Below, piece by piece: positions 15,101-19,703 of a DNA stretch of 19,703 nucleotides (position 1 is its first letter; each line of letters opens with the position of its first letter). Made by a program: the position numbers and the translations under genes. Below the pieces are notes generated by a model. The model ran no database searches. It was not told the origin of the DNA and saw nothing but the letters and a program-made list of their open reading frames with translations. The stretch spans positions 1 to 19,703 of the forward strand of contig CAMLDW010000043.1 in NCBI GenBank assembly GCA_946479035.1, written 5' to 3'. The DNA comes from an uncultured Chthonomonadaceae bacterium. Its GTDB lineage: Bacteria > Armatimonadota > Fimbriimonadia > Fimbriimonadales > Fimbriimonadaceae.

Positions 15101-15106
15101 ATTATA
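15101..15106 (-). promoter_or_regulatory. -10 box TATAAT of tatA
   Basis: A perfect TATAAT on the leftward strand, 35 nt before the tatA ATG, within the 59-nt gap after the pilin-like gene. The -35 is weak (CTGAGG-like, 17 nt upstream). Unlike the leaderless-type genes, this leaves room for a leader. Confidence 0.55.
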
Positions 15107-15124
15107 CGCCAGCCTGGACGTTCC

Positions 15125-15844
15125 TCAGGCCCCACCGTTCGCCTTACCGTCGGTAGGCGGGGTCGAGCCCCCTCCCTTTGCCGGGGGCAGCCCGTCCTCG
15201 GGGGTGATCTTGATGTCCATTTTCGTGTTGCCGGACTTGAACGGGTCGGCTTCGCCCTCGAGGGGGAAGTCCATCCACTTGCGCTTGTCGCCGAACATCT
15301 TGAGCGCGGGGTCGGTGGCGCTCCGGCTATCGGGGTTGCCGTGGGCGTTGTAGGCCGGGCTCGTCGTCTCCCAGATCAGGATCGTGGAGAACGGGTCCTT
15401 GAAGTCCGAGATGTTCTTCCCGCCGAGCGCGTCGTTGAACGCGAACCCGGTCTTGCCGTTGCTGCCCATCTCGCACTCGAGCACTTCGCCAGGCTTGGCG
15501 ATCTTGATGTCCACCCAGCTCGGCATCTTGTTGGGGTCCATCTCGCCGATGGCTTTGTTGTAGAGGCGCTCGTAGTTCGGTCGTATGTCGTCCTGCCACG
15601 TCTCGGCGGAAGGGAGCTTTCCATCGTGCTCCTTGGCGTAAGCCAGCACCGCGTTCTTCGCAAGTTCGCCGTCCATCATGCAGGAGGCCATCTTGAAACC
15701 GACGTTGAAGAGGGACTTGACCCCGAAGAAAAGGCCACCGATGCAGAGCAAACAGAGCCCGCCAACCGCCACCAGCAGCCAGACCCACACTTTGTTCCCG
15801 GACTGCTGGCGGGACGGGTTGAAGGCCGGAGGTGTCGCCGCCAT
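15125..15844 (-). CDS. Pilin-like single-span membrane protein
   Basis: A 239-residue protein. A 20-residue polar N-terminus precedes one membrane segment (about 20-41), then a soluble domain with NAVLAYAKEHDGKLPSAETW, TGFAFNDAL, GGKNISDFKDPFSTILIWE and NAHGNP. That pattern resembles the C-terminal domain of pseudopilin-like proteins common in Planctomycetes and Armatimonadota. The usual prepilin cleavage motif (G before F/M-T-x-x-E) is absent, so it is probably not a processed pilin. The end is a Gly/Pro/Lys-rich tail. TAGAAT lies 6 nt before the ATG and there is no Shine-Dalgarno. It is divergent from selA with only a short gap. Confidence 0.7.
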   Translation of the reverse strand: MAATPPAFNPSRQQSGNKVWVWLLVAVGGLCLLCIGGLFFGVKSLFNVGFKMASCMMDGELAKNAVLAYAKEHDGKLPSAETWQDDIRPNYERLYNKAIGEMDPNKMPSWVDIKIAKPGEVLECEMGSNGKTGFAFNDALGGKNISDFKDPFSTILIWETTSPAYNAHGNPDSRSATDPALKMFGDKRKWMDFPLEGEADPFKSGNTKMDIKITPEDGLPPAKGGGSTPPTDGKANGGA

Positions 15845-15850
15845 GCCAAC

Positions 15851-15856
15851 ATTCTA
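15851..15856 (-). promoter_or_regulatory. -10-like TAGAAT box before the pilin-like gene
   Basis: TAGAAT is separated by exactly 6 nt from the ATG, the spacing expected if transcription starts at the A of the start codon. No -35 is evident. Confidence 0.45.
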
Positions 15857-15893
15857 CTGAAACTCCCATTCTTGTGGGCAACCAGTGGCCAAT

Positions 15894-17216
15894 ATGCCCG
15901 ACTTTCGCTCCGTCCCAGGCACAGACAAGGTGATCGGCGCACAGGCGCTCGCCGGCTTTCCTGTGCGCGTGCGCCGCACCGCGGCGCGCGGCGCAGTCGC
16001 GCAGGCGCGCCTCTCCATCGCGGGCGGCGCAAGAGTGACGTTCGACTCCGTCGTCGCGAGCGCGGTCGAGATCGCAGCGGGCCTTTCCGCCGCCTCGCTC
16101 CGGCCCGCCATCAACATGAGCGGGGTCGTGCTGCACACTGGGCTCGGCCGCGCACGACTGGCCAAGGAGGCGGTCGAGCAGGTCCACGCTGCGGCGCAAG
16201 GCCACTCGCTCCTCGAGCTCGACGACGAGAGCGGCAGGCGCGGGGACAGACAGAGCCACGTGCACGACCTGCTGACGGCCCTGACAGGTGCAGAGGCCGC
16301 GCTCGTAGTCAACAACTGCGCATCGGCGGTCTTCCTTTCGTTGCAAGCGCTCTGCGGCGGAAAGGCCGTGCTCCTCTCGCGCGGAGAGATGGTCGAGATC
16401 GGCGGCTCGTTCCGAATGCCGGAGATCGTCGCGCAGAGCGGGTGCTCGCTCGTCGAGGTCGGTACCACCAACAAGACCCGGGTCACCGACTACGAAAAGG
16501 CGCTGACCAAGGAGGTCGCCGCCGTCCTGCGCTGCCACCCGAGCAACTTCCAGATCGTCGGATTCCACGAAGAGCCGGCACCCAGGGACCTCAGCGAGCT
16601 CTGTAAGAAGCACGGCCTCGCGCTCATCGACGACGTGGGCAGCGGCTGCCTCCTGGACACCGCGCAGTTCGGCCTTCCGCACGAGCGAACGGTGCAAGAG
16701 GCGGTCAAGGACGGTGCAGACGTCGTCACAGCCAGCGGCGACAAGCTCCTCGGCGGGCCGCAGGCAGGGATCATCGTCGGAAAGAAGGGCGCGGTGGAGA
16801 AGCTGAGAAGCCACCCGCTCGCCCGCGCGGTGCGCATCGACAAGCTCACCCTGGCGGCGCTGGAGGCGACCCTGCGCCTCTACGTGCAGGACCGCCACCG
16901 CGAGGTCCCGGTGTGGAGGTACCTCTCGCGCCCGCTGGAAGAGGTCAAGGCGCTCGCCCAGCGACTCGCTGCCGGCGCTGGAGCAACGGTCGAAGAAGGG
17001 AAGACCGAGGTCGGGGGCGGCTCGATGCCCGGCGCGAACGTCCCTACCTATAGAGTGAGGACCAAGCGCGATTCGCCCGAAGACCTCGCCGCCGCGCTGC
17101 GCGCGCGCGCCAGGCCGATCGTCGGCTACGTCGCCGACGGCGCGTTCTGGCTCGACCCGCGCACTGCGGAGCCGGACGAGGTGGACGAAGCCGCTAGGGC
17201 CCTCTCGGGACTCTGA
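15894..17216 (+). CDS. selA: SelA family PLP enzyme, selenocysteine synthase-like
   Basis: A 440-residue protein. In true SelA this pyridoxal-phosphate enzyme turns seryl-tRNA(Sec) into selenocysteinyl-tRNA(Sec). The N-terminal tRNA-binding-type segment is present (FRSVPGTDKVIG to about residue 55). The core shows GVVLHTGLGRA, SHVHDLLTALTGAEAALVV, VEIGGSFRMPE, LVEVGTTNKTR, HPSNFQIVGF, IDDVGSG and ASGDKLLGGPQAG, with the PLP-binding Lys284. Variations from the common sequence include NNCAS in place of NNNAA. The length is near the family norm. A GTG at 15885 would add three residues; neither start has a ribosome binding site. selB, selC and selD are not in the window, so it could be a true SelA or a SelA-like paralogue. 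The stop TGA is directly followed by the ATG of an HD-GYP gene. Confidence 0.85.
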   Translation: MPDFRSVPGTDKVIGAQALAGFPVRVRRTAARGAVAQARLSIAGGARVTFDSVVASAVEIAAGLSAASLRPAINMSGVVLHTGLGRARLAKEAVEQVHAAAQGHSLLELDDESGRRGDRQSHVHDLLTALTGAEAALVVNNCASAVFLSLQALCGGKAVLLSRGEMVEIGGSFRMPEIVAQSGCSLVEVGTTNKTRVTDYEKALTKEVAAVLRCHPSNFQIVGFHEEPAPRDLSELCKKHGLALIDDVGSGCLLDTAQFGLPHERTVQEAVKDGADVVTASGDKLLGGPQAGIIVGKKGAVEKLRSHPLARAVRIDKLTLAALEATLRLYVQDRHREVPVWRYLSRPLEEVKALAQRLAAGAGATVEEGKTEVGGGSMPGANVPTYRVRTKRDSPEDLAAALRARARPIVGYVADGAFWLDPRTAEPDEVDEAARALSGL

Positions 17217-17816
17217 ATGGCCGCGAACGACCGACTGGAGATGCGCAACGACACGGTGCGCTCGCTCGTGCGCGCGCTCGAAAACCACGGCCCAGGCGAG
17301 GGCGCGCACGCCGAGCGCGTCGCAGTCTACGCCACCGCGACCGGCAACGAGCTGGGCCTCTCGCTCGACGACCTCGTCGACCTGCGCTGGGCCGCCGCGC
17401 TGCACGACGTCGGAAAGATATCGGTCGACCCCGCGCTGCTGCGAAAGCTCGGCAAGCTCACCGACGGCGAGATGAAGCAGCTGCAGGCGCACGCCGAGCT
17501 CTCGATGCGCGTAATCGAGGAGTTCGAGTGGCTGCGCCCTGCGATCCCGATGGTCCGCCACCACCACGAGCGGTTCGACGGCACCGGGTACCCGGACGGC
17601 ATCGCTGGCGACGAAATCCCGCTCGGTGCGCGCATCATCGCCGTCGCGGAGACGTTCGACGTGCTCACGCAGCAGACGCCGTGGCGCTCGCCGATGGGGT
17701 GCGCGGAGGCGGTCGAGGAGGTCCGCCGCTGTTCTGGCGCGCAGTTCGACCCCGAGGTCGTCGAGGCGTTCTGCAAAGTCCAGCCGCTCATCCAGCCCGT
17801 CGGCCAAATGCCATAG
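17217..17816 (+). CDS. Stand-alone HD-GYP phosphodiesterase-type protein
   Basis: A 199-residue protein consisting of little more than an HD-GYP domain, the type that hydrolyses cyclic di-GMP. Key residues are His31 (GAHAERVA), His63-Asp64 with Gly-Lys at 66-67 (HDVGK), His92, His115-His116 and the HHERFDGTGYPDG motif with GYP at 124-126. The later acidic ligand position reads AETFDVL, with Glu145 where Asp is usual; activity may still be intact. There is no receiver, GAF or membrane part, so the signal input is not visible. The ATG directly follows the selA TGA in the same frame, so its translation is probably coupled to selA. Confidence 0.88.
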   Translation: MAANDRLEMRNDTVRSLVRALENHGPGEGAHAERVAVYATATGNELGLSLDDLVDLRWAAALHDVGKISVDPALLRKLGKLTDGEMKQLQAHAELSMRVIEEFEWLRPAIPMVRHHHERFDGTGYPDGIAGDEIPLGARIIAVAETFDVLTQQTPWRSPMGCAEAVEEVRRCSGAQFDPEVVEAFCKVQPLIQPVGQMP

Positions 17817-17862
17817 CTTTGGTCGCGCGGGTCCGCTCCGCTCGTATTAACCAAGTAGGGCC

Positions 17863-18054
17863 TTGACGAGCAAGCAGGACGCGAAGAAGATTGGCCCGTC
17901 CCGAAACGGACCGACGGCTTCAAGTGGCGACGACCGGCCGGTCAACCCGCTCTGCCCGTGCGGGAGCCGTGAGGTCGTGTGGGTCCATTCCCATCACCAG
18001 TGCGCCAAGTGCGGCCGAATCCTCCACTCCTGCTGCGAAGGCGAGCCCTGGTGA
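17863..18054 (+). CDS. Cys-rich zinc-ribbon microprotein
   Basis: A 63-residue protein. The first 28 residues are polar and disordered-looking. The second half holds CPCG, then REVVWVHSHHQCAKCGRI and HSCCEGEPW, giving Cys pairs at CPC, CAKC and SCC plus two histidines: a likely zinc-ribbon. Similar small proteins with a VHSHxQCxxCG core occur in several phyla without known function. The start is a TTG with only a weak upstream TAGGG; no other in-frame start exists before the conserved part and the frame is open only from 17851. It lies between the HD-GYP and M32 genes. Confidence 0.6.
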   Translation: MTSKQDAKKIGPSRNGPTASSGDDRPVNPLCPCGSREVVWVHSHHQCAKCGRILHSCCEGEPW

Positions 18055-18078
18055 CGCGCCCCTCTACCCCGGTATTCT
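18051..18078 (+). promoter_or_regulatory. Putative promoter of the M32 carboxypeptidase gene
   Basis: GTGACG (18051-18056) and TATTCT (18073-18078) are 16 nt apart. TATTCT ends 9 nt before the ATG at 18088, and there is no Shine-Dalgarno. The -35 overlaps the stop codon of the zinc-ribbon gene. Confidence 0.45.
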
Positions 18079-18087
18079 CGCTCCACC

Positions 18088-19596
18088 ATGTCTTCCACGC
18101 TCGAAACGACCGCGCCCGTCGAGGCGCTCAAGTCGCGCTTCTACGACATCGACGCAGTCCACGCCGCCGCTGCGATGATGGACTGGGACCAGCAGTGCTT
18201 CATGCCGCCGGGCGCGGCGGAGGCGCGCTCGCACCACACGTCTATCCTCGGCCGCATGGCGCACGAGATGCTCGTCGCCGACGAGACCGCGCGGCTGATC
18301 GAAGAGGCGGCGAAAGGGGCAAGGCCCGGGACCGTCGAGGAGGCGCTGGTCCGCGTCGTCAAAAGGCAGTACGACCTCGCCACAAAGATCCCCTCGAGCC
18401 TCGTCGCGGAAAAGCTGCGCCTGGCCGCGATGGCGCACGAGGAGTGGGTCGCCGCGCGCAAGGGCAACGACTTCAAGTCCTTCGCGCCCACGCTCGAAAA
18501 GATGGTCGAGATCTGCCGCCAGGAGGCCGAGTTCCTCGGCTACGAGGGCCACATCTACGACGCGCTGCTCGACCAATACGAAGAAGGCGCGAAGAAAAAG
18601 GACGCAGAAGAGATGTTCGTCACCGTGCGAAGGCCGCTCGTGGACTTGGTCGCCGACATCCAGAAGAACGGGCGCAAGGTCGAGAACGCGTTCTTGCAGG
18701 GCGACTGGCCTGTCGAGAGGCAGCGCTCGTTCACAGAGAAGATCGTCAAGGCGATCGGGTTCGACATGAACCGCGGCCGCCAGGACACCGCGCCGCACCC
18801 GTTCTGCACCGGCTGGTCCGTCACGGACGTGCGCCTGACCACGCGGTTCCAGCCCTTCCTTGGCTCGGCGGTGTTCGGCTCGCTGCACGAGGCGGGGCAC
18901 GGGATGTACGAGCAGGGTTCGCCGCTCGAGTGGGACCGCACTCCGCTTGCCGGCGGCGTCTCGCTCGGCATCCACGAGAGCCAGTCGCGGTTCTGGGAGA
19001 ACATCGTCGGAAGGAGCAAGGAGTTCTGGATCCACTTCCTGCCTGAGCTCAAGGCTGCTTTTCCTTCTTTGGGCCCTGTGTCGCTCGAGGATTTCCATCG
19101 CGCGGTCAACAAGGTCGAGCCGAGCCTGATCCGCGTCGAGGCGGACGAGGTGACGTACAACCTGCACATCCTCATCCGTTTCGAGCTGGAGTGCGCGCTG
19201 CTGGAGGGCTCGCTCAAGGTCAGGGACCTGCCAGAGGCGTGGAACGCGAAGTACCGCGACTACTTGGGCGTTACGCCGCCGACCGACTCCGACGGGTGCC
19301 TGCAGGACGTGCACTGGTCCGCGGGGCTTTTCGGCTACTTCCCGACCTACAGCATGGGCAACCTGCTCTCGTACCAGTTCCTGGCCAAGCTGGACTCCGA
19401 GATCGGCGACCAGAAGGGGAACTGGTCCAAGAGCGACTTCGGTCCGACGCTGGGGTGGCTGCAGAAGAACATCTACAGCCAGGGCAAGCGGTACACGCCT
19501 CGCGACCTCGTCAAGCGCGTGACCGGAAAGCCGATGGGCGCGGACGACTACCTGGCTGGGATCACCGCCAAGTACCGCGCGATCTACGGGATCTAG
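18088..19596 (+). CDS. Metallocarboxypeptidase family M32
   Basis: A 502-residue cytosolic zinc peptidase of the thermostable carboxypeptidase (Taq) type, which removes C-terminal residues from peptides with broad specificity. The zinc motif HEAGH is at 267-271 and the second motif HESQS with FWEN at 296-304 supplies the third ligand glutamate (297). MDWDQQCFMPPGAAEARS near the start (31-48) and the final GYFPTYSMGNLLSYQF segment are typical. Full length for the family (about 500). No signal peptide. The ATG is preceded by TATTCT rather than a ribosome binding site. Confidence 0.95.
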   Translation: MSSTLETTAPVEALKSRFYDIDAVHAAAAMMDWDQQCFMPPGAAEARSHHTSILGRMAHEMLVADETARLIEEAAKGARPGTVEEALVRVVKRQYDLATKIPSSLVAEKLRLAAMAHEEWVAARKGNDFKSFAPTLEKMVEICRQEAEFLGYEGHIYDALLDQYEEGAKKKDAEEMFVTVRRPLVDLVADIQKNGRKVENAFLQGDWPVERQRSFTEKIVKAIGFDMNRGRQDTAPHPFCTGWSVTDVRLTTRFQPFLGSAVFGSLHEAGHGMYEQGSPLEWDRTPLAGGVSLGIHESQSRFWENIVGRSKEFWIHFLPELKAAFPSLGPVSLEDFHRAVNKVEPSLIRVEADEVTYNLHILIRFELECALLEGSLKVRDLPEAWNAKYRDYLGVTPPTDSDGCLQDVHWSAGLFGYFPTYSMGNLLSYQFLAKLDSEIGDQKGNWSKSDFGPTLGWLQKNIYSQGKRYTPRDLVKRVTGKPMGADDYLAGITAKYRAIYGI

Positions 19597-19619
19597 CGTT
19601 CGGGCTGGTTTTGGGGGAG

Positions 19620-19638
19620 GGTGCCGTTCCGGGGCACC
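19620..19638 (+). terminator. Hairpin after the M32 gene
   Basis: ggtgcc pairs with ggcacc around a 7-nt loop, 24 nt after the M32 stop. No T-run follows. A second inverted repeat comes 7 nt later. Possible terminator of weak intrinsic type. Confidence 0.4.
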
Positions 19639-19644
19639 GGCTCG

Positions 19645-19667
19645 AATCCCCGCTTTAAATGGGGATT
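19645..19667. repeat. Perfect 7-bp inverted repeat (AATCCCC/GGGGATT)
   Basis: Arms 19645-19651 and 19661-19667 with a 9-nt A+T-rich loop (gctttaaat). The right arm opens a run of four G tracts. It may act with the upstream hairpin as a transcription end or be a repeated intergenic element. Confidence 0.45.
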
Positions 19668-19699
19668 AATTGGGGTTTCTTGGGGGCGTCGCCCGGGGG
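19661..19699 (+). other. G-quadruplex-type sequence
   Basis: Four G tracts of 4, 4, 5 and 5 (19661-19664, 19672-19675, 19682-19686, 19695-19699) are separated by loops of 7, 6 and 8 nt. This is a longer-loop G4 pattern, and the first tract competes with the inverted repeat. Confidence 0.45.
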
Positions 19700-19703
19700 T
19701 CGC

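Noticed and set aside
17214..17260. SECIS element for UGA readthrough at the selA stop
   Set aside because: Only a 3-bp GCG/CGC pairing could be drawn downstream; no stable stem with the expected apical loop. The adjacent TAG-ATG junction at 11924-11929 shows the same zero-gap style without UGA.
15327..17807. Leftward 826-codon open frame antisense to selA and HD-GYP
   Set aside because: A typical G+C-rich shadow: Arg/Asp/His-biased, no domain, no start signal, and it lies opposite two genes with intact catalytic motifs.
19633..19652. tRNA T-arm-like sequence (CTCGAATCCCC)
   Set aside because: The five bases before the loop do not pair with those after it, and no acceptor, D or anticodon arm can be found within a tRNA length.

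Overview
The window is G+C-rich, densely packed bacterial chromosome with an outer-membrane-type (diderm) gene content: a predicted outer-membrane beta-barrel, a TatA, a PBP4-type D-Ala-D-Ala carboxypeptidase and a large secreted zinc protease. The mix of a SelA-family protein, a pilin-like single-span protein, DUF1385 and DUF5658 membrane proteins, a DUF5117-type metalloprotease and intergenic heptamer repeats fits the Armatimonadota (Fimbriimonadales-like) best. That placement is an inference from gene content only. There is no rRNA, tRNA, insertion sequence, phage gene or CRISPR array that I can support.

Layout. (a) 1-4570 is a looser, mosaic, accessory-looking stretch: a secreted EreA/ChaN-like protein of unknown function bracketed by two 7-bp-periodic repeat arrays, a DUF1905/YdeI-type protein, a GIY-YIG protein preceded by a degenerate 21-bp tandem array, and a fusion of a YtkA-like domain to an outer-membrane barrel typical of copper/metal-resistance loci. 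(b) 4570-7930 holds a DinB protein, a secreted GH76-like glycosidase, a DoxX membrane protein and a Nif3-type metal protein. (c) 7950-9434 holds a 68-residue small protein whose stop codon lies in the loop of its own terminator-like hairpin, divergent from a DUF1385 membrane protein. (d) 9351-14662 is one leftward operon with gaps of 0, 1 and 1 nt: metalloprotease, helical-repeat protein, PBP4-type peptidase, DUF5658 membrane protein. (e) 14805-15844 holds leftward tatA and a pilin-like protein. (f) 15894-19596 is rightward: selA and an HD-GYP protein with zero gap, a Cys-rich zinc-ribbon microprotein, and an M32 carboxypeptidase. The right end (19600-19703) has inverted repeats and a G-quadruplex-type sequence.

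How the genes work together. Block (d) and the neighbouring tatA look like envelope maintenance: a secreted metalloprotease, a murein carboxypeptidase/endopeptidase and two accessory proteins made from one transcript. SelA stands without selB, selC or selD in view, and is coupled to a cyclic-di-GMP phosphodiesterase-type gene. Several genes lack a Shine-Dalgarno sequence and instead carry a TANNNT -10-like box 6-11 nt before the ATG, suggesting leaderless transcripts, while others have clear GGAG-type ribosome binding sites; both start modes seem to be used.

Most compelling for follow-up are the heptamer and 21-bp repeat arrays in the accessory part, the YtkA-barrel fusion, the selA/HD-GYP pair, and the small gene with the stop-in-loop terminator. 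I did not find a clearly new defence or mobile system.
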